This document shows, in pieces, positions 48,061 through 61,411 of a DNA stretch of 64,000 nucleotides (the first letter of the stretch is position 1; each line of letters starts with the position of its first letter). The stretch is from Gephyromycinifex aptenodytis. GTDB taxonomy: Bacteria; Actinomycetota; Actinomycetes; Actinomycetales; Dermatophilaceae. Position numbers and translations under genes: made by a program. The stretch lies in NCBI RefSeq assembly GCF_012277275.1, contig NZ_CP051155.1, positions 1,302,001 through 1,366,000 of the forward strand, in the 5' to 3' direction. The notes under the pieces are model-generated. The model was not told the origin of the DNA and searched no databases. It saw only the letters and a program-made list of their open reading frames with translations.

Positions 48061-48957
48061 TCAGTCGCGGCCCTGCAAGTGTGCGAGCAGACGCAAGATC
48101 TCCAGGTAGAGCCAGACGACCGTGACGAGAAGCCCGTGCGCCAGCAGCCAGCTGTACTGCTGCGGAGCACCAGAGGAGACGGCACGGTCGATGGAGTCGA
48201 AGTCCATGGCAAGGGAGTACGACGCCAAGCCGACCACGAAGACCGACAGCAGGATGCCCATGTTCGAACCCTGGCCGAAGATGCCCCAGCCGTTGTTCGC
48301 GCCGAAGAGCGAGAAACCGAGGTTCACCAGGGCGAAGATGAGGTAGCCCATAATCGCCATGCCGAAGATTCGGCGGCTCTTGGCGGTGACCTTGATGTAG
48401 CCGGCCTTCCAGCCGATGAACATCGCCGCGAAGACGGACAGCGTCGCGATGATCGCGGTCGTCACCAGGCCGTCGTACATCGTCTCGAACATGAAGCTGA
48501 TGCCACCGACGAGGAGACCCTCAACGGCTGCGTAGGTGACGATGAGCGGCACAGAGATCGTCTTCTTGAAGGCGATCAGCAGCCCCAGGCCCAGGGTGAC
48601 GAAGATGCCGACCAGCATGGCCATGCTTGCGATGGCGGGGCTGACCGTTGCGCCAACGAACCAGGTACCTGCAGCAACGACGATCATGATGCCGAACAGC
48701 AGCGCGGCCTTCATGATGACGTCGTCTACCGTGAGGCGGCCGGTCTGGACCGGGCCCGCCGCGGGGCGTGCGTACAGATCGCGCAGCTGGGCTTCGCTCA
48801 TGCCCTGCGTGGAGTATGGGCTGCTCTGGGTTCCGGCCGAGCGCTGGCCGTACTGACCGGACGGCGGGCCGTACTGGCCGGAGGAGGGCTGGCTGCCGAA
48901 TCCGGCGTAGCCGCGACTGCTCTCCTTGTCGATCCGGTTGAAGACCGGGTTGCTCAT
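48061..48957 (-). CDS. Bax inhibitor-1/YccA family membrane protein
   Basis: Seven-helix membrane protein, 298 aa from ATG 48957 (MSNPVFNRIDKESSRG; GGAGG ten bases upstream). The N-terminal ~85 residues are Ser/Gly/Gln-rich and cytoplasmic. Helices follow from LTVDDVIMKAALLFGIMIVV; the third region VPLIVTYAAVEGLLVGGISF is conserved in the actinobacterial Bax1-I (DUF4149-like/YccA) group, and AMDFDSIDRAVSSGAPQQYS with the C-terminal helix WLYLEILRLLAHLQG closes it. Members act as leak channels in some bacteria; function here is inferred. Confidence 0.9.
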   Translation of the reverse strand: MSNPVFNRIDKESSRGYAGFGSQPSSGQYGPPSGQYGQRSAGTQSSPYSTQGMSEAQLRDLYARPAAGPVQTGRLTVDDVIMKAALLFGIMIVVAAGTWFVGATVSPAIASMAMLVGIFVTLGLGLLIAFKKTISVPLIVTYAAVEGLLVGGISFMFETMYDGLVTTAIIATLSVFAAMFIGWKAGYIKVTAKSRRIFGMAIMGYLIFALVNLGFSLFGANNGWGIFGQGSNMGILLSVFVVGLASYSLAMDFDSIDRAVSSGAPQQYSWLLAHGLLVTVVWLYLEILRLLAHLQGRD

Positions 48958-49204
48958 GTCGGGGTGTCCTCCGATGACTGGTGCTGGGTAGTTCACAAAG
49001 TGAACGGGTTCGACGGTTAGTGTCGCCGAATACCTGTGGTCAGAACGCCTCGGCGCATCTCAATGTTCCCAGCCCAGGGCTCGCCGACGCGGGAACGCGC
49101 CAGGCGGTAGCCCTGAACCGCGCCTGCGTCCTGTTCGGGGTAAACGGCACCCGTCGCCCCGCCCAGGCTGCGGCTGGTTGAGCACGCCCGGTAATGTGGG
49201 CAAG

Positions 49205-49280
49205 GTCCCCGTAGCCCAACGGCAGAGGCAAGCCACTTAAAATGGCCAAAGTGCGGGTTCGAGTCCCGTCGGGGATACCA
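49205..49280 (+). tRNA. Class I tRNA with anticodon UAA (Leu codon UUA), short variable arm
   Basis: A 76-base cloverleaf with encoded CCA. Acceptor GTCCCCG (49205-49211) pairs with CGGGGAT (49270-49276) through one G-U; discriminator A, then CCA. The D arm is GCC/GGC with GG in the loop; the T arm is GCGGG-TTCGAGT-CCCGT. The anticodon loop CTTAAAA (49236-49242) gives anticodon TAA at 49238-49240, with U33 and A37. The variable region is only five bases, whereas bacterial tRNA-Leu is class II with a long arm. The lower anticodon pair (49231-49247) is A-C. A TAATGT -10-like element lies at 49192-49197. It may be a special, regulatory or poorly charged tRNA. Confidence 0.7.
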
Positions 49281-49310
49281 AGAATGCTCCTGGCCGCGAG
49301 GTAGCAGCGC

Positions 49311-49853
49311 TCACATCAGCGGGTTCTCACCGAGTGCCGTGTCGTAGAACTTGATGCCGATCCCCATCTGTTCGGCTGCTGAGTACAACGCCTGGGTCAG
49401 CGCGTCCACGTTGTGCTCCGCGGGATCTTGCAGTTCCACCCGAAGCACCGAGATGCGGTCGCCGCCGATCCGGGTTCCGAAGTCGACCAAGAGCCCGCCG
49501 TGTTGGGCGACGATCTTGGTGAATTCGGCCAGCACCCCCGGGCGACCCTGGGTGCGGATGCGCAATACGAAGCGGGCGCCTTGGGTCTCTGCCTGGGATG
49601 CCCGATCGGCCAGATCATCGACGTGCACGGCGATCCACGGTTCATTGGTGAGGGGGGCCAGCGCATGCCGCACAGCGGCTGCGTCGACATCAGTGCGCAT
49701 TGCCAACAGGATCGCTACGTTGCCGCCGGGCAACATGGTGAAGGTCGGGTCGCCGTGGTAGACGGCGAGGGGAACGAGGGCACCGGTGACGTCAGCGAGC
49801 AAGCCCTTGCGATCGGGGCCGACGAGCGTCACGGCGATGAGGTGCTCAGCCAT
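49311..49853 (-). CDS. Two-ACT-domain protein (GcvR/PurU-N-like)
   Basis: 180 aa from ATG 49853. Two ACT regulatory domains are apparent: LIAVTLVGPDRKGLLADVTG near residue 4, and ARFVLRIRTQGRPGVLAEFT near 93. Such proteins include glycine cleavage repressor GcvR and the N-terminal regulatory half of formyltetrahydrofolate deformylase, but here no catalytic domain follows. It may bind an amino acid and act as a regulator. It lies next to the tRNA gene and is 53 bp after UdgB. Confidence 0.8.
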   Translation of the reverse strand: MAEHLIAVTLVGPDRKGLLADVTGALVPLAVYHGDPTFTMLPGGNVAILLAMRTDVDAAAVRHALAPLTNEPWIAVHVDDLADRASQAETQGARFVLRIRTQGRPGVLAEFTKIVAQHGGLLVDFGTRIGGDRISVLRVELQDPAEHNVDALTQALYSAAEQMGIGIKFYDTALGENPLM

Positions 49854-49906
49854 GAGGCGACTGTACCGGCAGGACTGCAGCTGCGAGCCAGCCCGACGGT
49901 GCCGGG

Positions 49907-50743
49907 CTAGAGGAGCGCGATCGCCGCGTCGAGCATCCGCTCGGTCAACCGCCCCGTGAACGTGTTCTGTTGGCTGACGTGATAACTGCCCACCAGCCTG
50001 ACCGGCGATCCATCCGGGGTCGCCAGCAGCGCCTGGGCTGCGTGCCCGAACGCCGGGCGCGGACGCGGCACGCTCCACCCACCGCGACGGGCCGCAGCCA
50101 ATGTCGTCGTCCACCCGATCTGGCCCAGCGCCAGGATGGAGCGCAATCCTGGCGCCGCGAAGGCTAGTTCGCGGTCCAGCCACGGCGCACAGGTCGCTTT
50201 CTCTTGCGCCGTAGGGGCGTTCTGCGGCGGGGCGCAGCGCACGGGGGCGACGATACGCATCTGGTGCAGGGTGAGCCCGTCCCCCGCGTGCTCGGTACGC
50301 TCCCGATCGGCGAACCCGGCCCGGTACAGCGCTGCGTACAGCCATTCACCGCTGCGGTCGCCAGTGAACATCCGCCCGGTCCGGTTGGCCCCGTGAGCAG
50401 CCGGGGCGAGCCCGACGACCAATACGCGGGGCTGCTGCGCACCGAACCCGGGAACGGGCCTGCCCCAGTACGGCTGATCGGCAAAAGCCGCCCGCCGTGT
50501 GCGCGCGACGTCCTCTCGCCATTGCACCAGGCGCGGACAGGCGCGGCACACCGATACTGCCGCGTCAACCTCGGCCACCTCCGTACAGGCGACAGCGATG
50601 CGCTGTACGTCACGCCCGTCCTTGGCCACTGCGGTTGCCGGGGTCGCGGGGTCCTGCGGCCAACCGGAGCCCGGTGGCACCGGGGAACGGAACAACTGGC
50701 CGGTGATGGGGTGTGGCGCGGGATCTGGGCGGGACTCGGTCAC
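49907..50743 (-). CDS. udgB: Type-5 uracil-DNA glycosylase
   Basis: DNA repair glycosylase of family 5 (UdgB), about 278 aa. I prefer GTG 50743, whose GTGA overlaps the ppx stop; GTG 50758 would add five residues. Fe-S cluster-type cysteines are in VCRACPRL near residue 65, CAPPQ and TCAPW. The catalytic motif GLAPAAHGANRTGRMFTGD near 110 is the UdgB signature, and SYHVSQQNTFTGRLTE near the end carries the conserved H-S. It co-operates with the ppx operon only by position. Confidence 0.93.
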   Translation of the reverse strand: MTESRPDPAPHPITGQLFRSPVPPGSGWPQDPATPATAVAKDGRDVQRIAVACTEVAEVDAAVSVCRACPRLVQWREDVARTRRAAFADQPYWGRPVPGFGAQQPRVLVVGLAPAAHGANRTGRMFTGDRSGEWLYAALYRAGFADRERTEHAGDGLTLHQMRIVAPVRCAPPQNAPTAQEKATCAPWLDRELAFAAPGLRSILALGQIGWTTTLAAARRGGWSVPRPRPAFGHAAQALLATPDGSPVRLVGSYHVSQQNTFTGRLTERMLDAAIALL

Positions 50744-51678
50744 GATCCCAGTCGCCACGCCGCCCCGTCGAGCAGGTCGCTCTCCGACGTGAGCTGGACG
50801 AACTGCGGTGAGCGGGCAACCACCCGCCGCACAATGCGAGACCAGGTCAAGGCCCCGGCGGCGATCACGTCGGCGCGCCCAGGATGCATATAGGGCAGCT
50901 CAGCGCGTTCCTTCGTGCTCAACGTCAGCAAGTGGTCGCAGCCGGCGAGCATGACCCCGAGCGGCACGTTCGCCCCGTGCACGCGGTTGCGGTCGTAGGA
51001 ATCCAGTTTGAGGGCATGCGCCGTCAAAGTGGTCACCGTCCCAGCTAGCCCGAGCAGTGTGCCGACACCATCGAAACGCACCTGCTCCTGGGCAGCGTCG
51101 AGGTGCTCATCGATCTCCCGGGCCGCGGCAGCGATCTGCTCCGCAGTGGGCGGGTCGCTGTGCAGGTGTCGCTCGAAGAGGCGCACTGAACCCAGATCTA
51201 CGCTGATGCTCTGCTCGACCCCCTGATCACCACGCACGAACTCAGTCGAACCACCACCATGATCGACCACGAGGTAGGGCGCCGGCCGTCCTTGCTCAGC
51301 CAGTCCGGCCGTTGCTCCCAAGAACGAGAGTTCCGCTTCTTCCTTTCCTCCAATGACTTCCACCGGCACCTCTCGACCGGGGAAGCAAGCCGATAGCTGG
51401 GCGCCGACCTCGTCCATGTTCGCCGCGTCCCGAGCCGCCGATGTGGCGACGAAGCGCACCCGTTCCACCTTCAGTTCCTCGCATACGCCGGCATATTCGC
51501 GACAGACCGCGGCTGCCCGCGAGCGCGCCTCATCGTCGATGCAGCCGTTGGCGTCCACGCCCGCGCCAAGGCGCACGATCTGCGTCTGCCTGGTCACCTC
51601 CTGCAAGGTGTCCTGGATGTCGGCCACGAGAAGTCGAAGGGAGTTAGTTCCGCAATCGAGAACTGCGACGCGCGTCAT
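50740..51678 (-). CDS. ppx: Ppx/GppA family exopolyphosphatase
   Basis: ASKHA phosphatase family, 312 aa. Nucleotide/phosphate-binding motifs are VAVLDCGTNSLRLLVAD near residue 4, LVVDHGGGSTEFVRG near 138 and LGLAGTVTTLTAHAL near 208, with FLGATAGLAEQ between. It hydrolyses polyphosphate or (p)ppGpp-related substrates in relatives; M. tuberculosis Rv1026 has this position. Starts at ATG 51678, two bases after DUF501. Confidence 0.92.
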   Translation of the reverse strand: MTRVAVLDCGTNSLRLLVADIQDTLQEVTRQTQIVRLGAGVDANGCIDDEARSRAAAVCREYAGVCEELKVERVRFVATSAARDAANMDEVGAQLSACFPGREVPVEVIGGKEEAELSFLGATAGLAEQGRPAPYLVVDHGGGSTEFVRGDQGVEQSISVDLGSVRLFERHLHSDPPTAEQIAAAAREIDEHLDAAQEQVRFDGVGTLLGLAGTVTTLTAHALKLDSYDRNRVHGANVPLGVMLAGCDHLLTLSTKERAELPYMHPGRADVIAAGALTWSRIVRRVVARSPQFVQLTSESDLLDGAAWRLGS

Positions 51679-51680
51679 TC

Positions 51681-52301
51681 CTACTCGTTCCTCTCAGCCA
51701 CGGCGTGGGCGCCGTCGGATATCTGCGGCCCACCGGCCGGGTCTTGTGCCTGTTCGGACGGCCTCGTCGTCTCGGGAGCCTTGCCTGTCTGAGTTCCGCA
51801 CGGCCCCGCCTCCCACCAGCGCGGCAGTGCCTCCAGCGCTTCGTCGCCCAGCGGATTGACCCCGGGCCCGGTGGCCAGGGAGTGTCCGACGAGCACATGC
51901 AGGCACTTGACGCGCTTGGGCATGCCGCCAGCAGAGATTCCGGCGATTTCGGGAACCTCGCCGAGGGCGTCCCGCCGCTCGAGATAGTCCTCGTGGGCCC
52001 GTTGGTAGTTCGCGGCCAGCTCAGCATCTTGCTGCAGGCGCGCGCTCATCTCCCGCATCAGCCCGGATGACTCCAGGGTGCTGATCGCGCCCGTCAGTCG
52101 CGGGCAGGTGGCGTAGAAAGTCGTGGGGAAGGGGGTTCCGTCTGAGAGGCGAGGAGCGGTAGCCACTACATCGGGCTGGCCACAGGGGCATCGGTGAGCG
52201 ATCTGCACGATATCTCGCGGCGCTCGACCGAGCTGGCTGTGCACGGCGGCCAGATCAGCGTTCGTCAATGACTCGGGCCCAGGGCCGACTTGCTCGTTCA
52301 T
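51681..52301 (-). CDS. DUF501 domain protein
   Basis: 206 aa from ATG 52301, overlapping the ftsB stop by four bases. The DUF501 core has AHRCPCGQPDVVATAPRL near residue 35 (two Cys), TFYATCPRLTGAISTLESSG near 65 and GGMPKRVKCLHVLVGHSLAT near 128, followed by GVNPLGDEALE. The cysteines and histidines might bind a metal. The last ~45 residues are low complexity. Position between ftsB and ppx is conserved in actinobacteria. Function unknown. Confidence 0.9.
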   Translation of the reverse strand: MNEQVGPGPESLTNADLAAVHSQLGRAPRDIVQIAHRCPCGQPDVVATAPRLSDGTPFPTTFYATCPRLTGAISTLESSGLMREMSARLQQDAELAANYQRAHEDYLERRDALGEVPEIAGISAGGMPKRVKCLHVLVGHSLATGPGVNPLGDEALEALPRWWEAGPCGTQTGKAPETTRPSEQAQDPAGGPQISDGAHAVAERNE

Positions 52302-52996
52302 GGGGCTGGATCTGTCGTTGTCGTGGGCGCATTGCCCGGGGTGATGTCGGGAGTCTCGCCAAGCTTCGCGCCGGGATCGGCACCGGGACGCTCCAGGGAT
52401 GTCACGGGCGCCGCCAACGGGTCGGTGTCGAGGCCGTCCACCAGACGCGCTGATTCCCACATCCGGGCGTACCAAGCCGACGATTCGTCGCGGCGAGCGG
52501 GATTCACCACGCTGATCCGCCCGGCGCCAGCCTGCTCCTGTAGGGATTCCGCGCCGACAACCGTGTAGGCGGTCTCACCGGGGCGAACATATTGCAGGCG
52601 CTCCCGCGCCTGCTGCTCCACGAAGATCGGGTCGTTCCAGCGCTGCGAACGGGCTTGCAGGTCCGAGACGGATTGCTCTTGGCGGCTCACCTTGGCCTGC
52701 AGGTCGCGATATTGCTGCTGCTGATCCAGGTAAGCACGCAGTGGCGGGACGAGCATGATCGCCAGCAACACGAACACACCGCACAATGCGGCCAACCGCC
52801 GGGTCGAACGACGGGCAAAGGCCCCCGCCGTGGCGCGATTAGCTGCTGTGGACCCGCGCCGGGCGCGGTTGGAGGTGCGCGGACCGGCCGCCCCTGCCGG
52901 CCGGGCCGAGGCCCGGCCGGCAGGACGACGCGCCCCGGAAACCCGTCGGGATGTTCCCGAGGGCCCCGGGGAGCGACGGCGGCCGTCCGCACTCAT
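52298..52996 (-). CDS. ftsB: FtsB/DivIC septum initiator protein
   Basis: Cell-division protein of the FtsB/DivIC family, 232 aa. A basic, Ala/Arg/Pro-rich ~68-residue cytoplasmic tail is followed by one membrane helix (LAALCGVFVLLAIMLVPPL) and the typical periplasmic coiled coil YRDLQAKVSRQEQSVSDLQA with WNDPIFVEQQARERLQYVRPGE near 123. The C-terminus is Thr/Pro-rich. It follows enolase by 15 bp, a common actinobacterial order. Confidence 0.92.
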   Translation of the reverse strand: MSADGRRRSPGPSGTSRRVSGARRPAGRASARPAGAAGPRTSNRARRGSTAANRATAGAFARRSTRRLAALCGVFVLLAIMLVPPLRAYLDQQQQYRDLQAKVSRQEQSVSDLQARSQRWNDPIFVEQQARERLQYVRPGETAYTVVGAESLQEQAGAGRISVVNPARRDESSAWYARMWESARLVDGLDTDPLAAPVTSLERPGADPGAKLGETPDITPGNAPTTTTDPAP

Positions 52997-53011
52997 CAGT
53001 GTGGGTACTTC

Positions 53012-54307
<1,296 letters not shown>

Positions 54308-54388
54308 CTAGGAGCTAGGTCGGGCGGTTACCCCTTGAGCCTAGCCGCTACCAGGAGCGCGGTCGCCGGGCAGGGCGCCCCACGGCTG

Positions 54389-55300
54389 TCAGTGCCGGGG
54401 AGTTGGCGACTGCCTCGGAGCAGACAGGTACGGAGCTGGGTCCGGCTGGCTGCCGGTCGCCGGTGTCGCACCGCACGTGCACTGCTGGGAGTCGCGCAGG
54501 AACAGCACGCGCAGCCCGGCGCCGACGAGGGAGATGATCCCGGCAAACAAAGCCAAAGCAGCACCGAAAAGGCTCCCGGTGCTCCAACCAACGGATGTCG
54601 AAACCGTTTTCGCAGTGATCCGCCCCTCACCCACGATGCAGCTGCAGGTGTACTTACCACGCTCGGATGCGGCGAAGGAGCCGGCGAAGACGAAACGGTT
54701 GTCGCCCGAACCCACGTTGGCGTGGTGCCGACGCACCATCGGGACGGGGCGACCCGACTCGTCGGCGACCGCGCACCGCAATGTCGTCATCCAGGGTCGA
54801 GCGCCCAAGCCGCCGAAATCTCGCACCCACAAGCTCCGTTCCTCACCCGCTCCGAGGGAGAGCGCGACCGGATCAGTAGCCACGAGGGTCCCCTCCAGGA
54901 CTTCAAGCTGGGCGGAACGCTGAAGGGCGAACCCGCCGATGCCGCCGCCCACCCCCACGAGCACGAGGATAAGACCCACCCGGAGCAACATTCGGGGCAG
55001 CTTGCGGGCGTGCGCGCAGCGAGGGGGCTGTTGCCCACCGGGTTCGGTTCCGGGTAGCGGATGCGGGCCCGGACGGGGCTGGCCACCCTGCCCCGCAACC
55101 TGGCCCGATTCGGTAGAGCCGGCCGCCGCTGCGGACTGCTGCGGCGCCGATTCGTCGGGGTTACCGGCATGACCGGTCGGCGCCATCTCAGGCGGTCGGT
55201 GCCGAGCTTCCTGGCGACTCGGGGCAGCGGAGGATCCCTCGATCCTGGCCGGTTGCGCCGAAATCAGGTCAGGCGAACCAGCGAAGGGTTGCGTAGTCAT
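54389..55300 (-). CDS. Two-helix membrane protein of unknown function
   Basis: 303 aa. About 105 residues of Pro/Gln/Gly-rich cytoplasmic sequence precede a hydrophobic helix (VGLILVLVGVGGGIGGFAL). An extracytoplasmic domain follows, with SLGAGEERSLWVRDFGGLG and cysteines in LRCAVADESG and YTCSCIVGEG. A second helix (LFGAALALFAGIISLVGAGL) and a short tail with QQCTCGATPATG complete it. A CxC pair also appears near the C-terminus. M. tuberculosis has lpqU at this place; I see no lipobox here. Function unknown. Confidence 0.75.
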   Translation of the reverse strand: MTTQPFAGSPDLISAQPARIEGSSAAPSRQEARHRPPEMAPTGHAGNPDESAPQQSAAAAGSTESGQVAGQGGQPRPGPHPLPGTEPGGQQPPRCAHARKLPRMLLRVGLILVLVGVGGGIGGFALQRSAQLEVLEGTLVATDPVALSLGAGEERSLWVRDFGGLGARPWMTTLRCAVADESGRPVPMVRRHHANVGSGDNRFVFAGSFAASERGKYTCSCIVGEGRITAKTVSTSVGWSTGSLFGAALALFAGIISLVGAGLRVLFLRDSQQCTCGATPATGSQPDPAPYLSAPRQSPTPRH

Positions 55301-55394
55301 GGGCCCTGTCTAACGGGCCGGCGACGCCCTCGTCGCAGGTTCTCCACAGGGCCGCGCGGTGCTTGTGGAGTCCCGGCAGCGCCCCGGCTGGGCC

Positions 55395-56045
55395 TCAGCC
55401 GCCGCTACTGCGATCTGCTGCGGCCACGTCTGCTTCCAGGGCTGCCAAGGTGCCGCGTAGCGCGATGGCAACGTCAAGATTGGACTCGCGGGCATGCAGT
55501 ACGAGCGCAAGCATTTGAGCCCCGAGGTCCTTCCCGCGTGCAGCGGCGGTGACCTGCTCCCCCAAGCCTGCGCGTTCCAGCCGGGAAACGACTTTCACGG
55601 CACGCTCCAGCGGGGGCATCCCGGTGGGGATGCCATCCAACGGGCCGCGCCGCTCCGGCTTCTCGGCAGCCTTGATGGCATCCCAATTAGCCTCTACCTG
55701 CTCGGGGGTGGTGGCGTCCACGTTTGCGAAGACGTGCGGGTGGCGGCGGTAGAGCTTCTCGGTGATCCGCTCGGCTACATCGTCGACGTCGAAGGTGCCA
55801 GCGTTCTGGGCCACCCGGGCGTGGAAGACCACCTGCAGCAGGACATCACCCAATTCATCGGCAATGTCGTCTGGGTTGCCCGAACTGATCGCCTCGACCA
55901 GCTCGTATGCCTCTTCAACAGCGTAGGGCGCCAGCGTCTCGTGGGTCTGTTCGGCGTCCCATGGACACCCTCCAGGGCTCAGGAGGGTGTCCATGACCTG
56001 AACGAGTCGCAGGAGCTGCTGACCGGGTTGCGCCTGCGCCGTCAT
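55395..56045 (-). CDS. mazG: Nucleoside triphosphate pyrophosphohydrolase
   Basis: Housekeeping NTP pyrophosphatase that clears non-canonical NTPs, 216 aa. The MazG signature CPWDAEQTHETLAPYAVEEA near residue 27 with EEAYELVEAI and DELGDVLLQVVFHARVAQ near 64 gives the acidic Mg2+ residues (ExxE and ExxD). EERLTEKLYRRHPHVF-type sequence (RITEKLYRRHPHVFAN) follows. This is the full enzyme, not the toxin antidote MazE. It is two bases after the SurA-like gene. Confidence 0.93.
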   Translation of the reverse strand: MTAQAQPGQQLLRLVQVMDTLLSPGGCPWDAEQTHETLAPYAVEEAYELVEAISSGNPDDIADELGDVLLQVVFHARVAQNAGTFDVDDVAERITEKLYRRHPHVFANVDATTPEQVEANWDAIKAAEKPERRGPLDGIPTGMPPLERAVKVVSRLERAGLGEQVTAAARGKDLGAQMLALVLHARESNLDVAIALRGTLAALEADVAAADRSSGG

Positions 56046-56047
56046 CG

Positions 56048-56662
56048 TCAGCCCGCCGGGGTGGACGGCGCCGGCGCCGGCTGTTCACCCTGGGGAGCTT
56101 CCTGCGGCTGCTGGGGAACTTCGCCTCCGGGCTGGTCGCCGCCCTGCAGCCACGCGGGCCGCTCGGAATAGCGCGGGTTGATCTTCACCGTTCCGTTCTC
56201 GACCATCTGGGCCAGCTCCGCCTGCCCCTGCTGCAAGGCCTTCTCCGCCTTGGCGAGCTGGGCGGCGGCCTTGGGGTCGGTGGGTGCCTTCTGGGCTAGT
56301 TCAGCCAGCGCCCCCTGCAAGTGCTGACCGCGCTGCAGGGTGAGGAATTGCTCTGAGACCTCACCGGTTTCCGGTGGCAGGGAACGACGAACCTCGTCGT
56401 CGGACACCACGACGCCGACCTTGGCCAAGCGATCGGTGTAGTACTTGGTGGTGGCAAGCTCCTGAGCCACGTCAGAGCGCGGCGGCATCGCGGCCGGCTC
56501 GAACTTCCGCAGATCGTTGACGACCGCGTCGACGTCGCTCTCGGTCACCACCTGGTCACCGACGACCACGGCGTTGCTCGGGTTGGCTCCCCCACAGCCC
56601 GCGAGGGCGAAGGAGAGCAGGAGCGCTGCGCCGGCGGCGCGGCCGATGCGTTGGGGCTTCAC
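56048..56662 (-). CDS. SurA N-terminal-domain lipoprotein
   Basis: 204 aa, starting GTG 56662. Signal peptide with the lipobox LAGCGGAN near residue 21 marks a lipoprotein. The mature N-terminal region VVVGDQVVTESDVDAVVNDL resembles the SurA_N chaperone domain, and the C-terminus is Gln/Pro-rich. No PpiC peptidyl-prolyl isomerase domain is present, so it may be a chaperone-like periplasmic protein only. Two-base gap to mazG implies co-transcription. Confidence 0.82.
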   Translation of the reverse strand: MKPQRIGRAAGAALLLSFALAGCGGANPSNAVVVGDQVVTESDVDAVVNDLRKFEPAAMPPRSDVAQELATTKYYTDRLAKVGVVVSDDEVRRSLPPETGEVSEQFLTLQRGQHLQGALAELAQKAPTDPKAAAQLAKAEKALQQGQAELAQMVENGTVKINPRYSERPAWLQGGDQPGGEVPQQPQEAPQGEQPAPAPSTPAG

Positions 56663-57059
56663 TGCGGGGCCTTTCGGTAGAACTGCGGAAGGTGCTGACC
56701 AGGACAGCGGGATGTGCTGTTCGTGAAGTGCTTTCGTTCATTGTCCACCGCTCCGGCGAGAAGACGAGCAGGGGCCCTCCGGTGAGTGTCGCGTTTGCGG
56801 CCGCGGGGAACCGCAGCGCAACCCATCCGGACTCGACGCCGCTCTCGCCCAGCGCCCACCCGGGGCAGCACTCCCCAATACATAAGTGTGACGCACGCGA
56901 CAACAACCTCGCACTCCCCTAGTGTGCCTGTAACGCTCGTCACATGAGGCAAGGGAGGCGCGATAACTGTCCACGCCCGTCCCGGGTCCCCCGAGAGCGG
57001 TAGACCCCACGGGTGCGCAATGTCGCCCACCTTTGGCATACAGCGCAGGGAGAGAAGAC
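56663..57059. other. 397-bp divergent intergenic region
   Basis: Separates the minus-strand SurA-like/mazG operon from the plus-strand DUF779 gene, so must hold both promoters. Small open frames here have no coding character. A far-spaced inverted pair TGTGACG (56887-56893) and CGTCACA (56938-56944) is visible, but the 44-base loop is not CRP-like. Nothing else definite is seen. Confidence 0.35.
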
Positions 57060-57491
57060 ATGCACGATCCCATCTGTCAGTTCGACGCGGGGGAGGTGGC
57101 CGAGCTACCAACCGCGGGTCCGGTCCGCGTAGCTCTGACGCCCAGAGCAGCCGAACTCCTCCAGGTCGTCGTCGCTAAACATGGGCCGGTGATGTTCCAC
57201 CAGCGCGGTGGATGCTGCGACGGCTCCGCCCCGATGTGTTACGCCCTCGGCACGTTCCTCACCGGCGCGGCAGATGTGCACCTGGGCGACCTCGAGGTGC
57301 CTGGTATGGAGCCGGTTCCGGTCTGGATGGGGCGGGCTCAGTACCAAGCCTGGAGACACACCCGACTGACCATCGATGCCGTCCCGGGCAAGGGTGCCGG
57401 CTTAAGTCTCGAAGGCCCCGAGGGGATGCGCTTCCTCACCAGGTCGCGGCTGTTCACCGACGAGGAGGCAGCCGCGCTGCCTCCTCTGTAG
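57060..57491 (+). CDS. DUF779 protein
   Basis: 143 aa from ATG 57060 with AGGGAGAG upstream. DUF779 signatures VMFHQRGGCCDGSAPMCYA near residue 49 (three Cys), GDLEVPGMEPVPVWMGRAQY and GPEGMRFLTRSRLFTDEE are present. Members often sit beside aldehyde dehydrogenase genes; here it is an isolated gene converging on mfd. The Cys cluster might bind metal. Function unknown. Confidence 0.9.
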   Translation: MHDPICQFDAGEVAELPTAGPVRVALTPRAAELLQVVVAKHGPVMFHQRGGCCDGSAPMCYALGTFLTGAADVHLGDLEVPGMEPVPVWMGRAQYQAWRHTRLTIDAVPGKGAGLSLEGPEGMRFLTRSRLFTDEEAAALPPL

Positions 57492-57590
57492 CGATGACGC
57501 GAAGGCCTGTTCTCGGGATCGCCGTCAGCGCCCCCACGACTCAGCTGCCGGCGGGGTGAGCCGATGGGTCGCCACCCCCGCGATGGCGCT

Positions 57591-61241
<3,651 letters not shown>

Positions 61242-61411
61242 GGGCGGTGTACTCCTGGCAGCTGCAGACATGGCCGTAGACCGACCATCGACAAGGGTAG
61301 GCGCCGGTGGTGACAACCTCATGCCCTGGTCTTTGGACACTCGATCAAGCGCCTGGGAGACTTCTGCCGGACGGATGTCGCAGGTGCTGGCGAGCTCAGG
61401 AGGAGAACAGG

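Noticed and set aside
56887-56944. TGTGACG and CGTCACA as a CRP-like site
   Set aside because: The arms are 44 bases apart, far from the 6-base spacing of a CRP operator.
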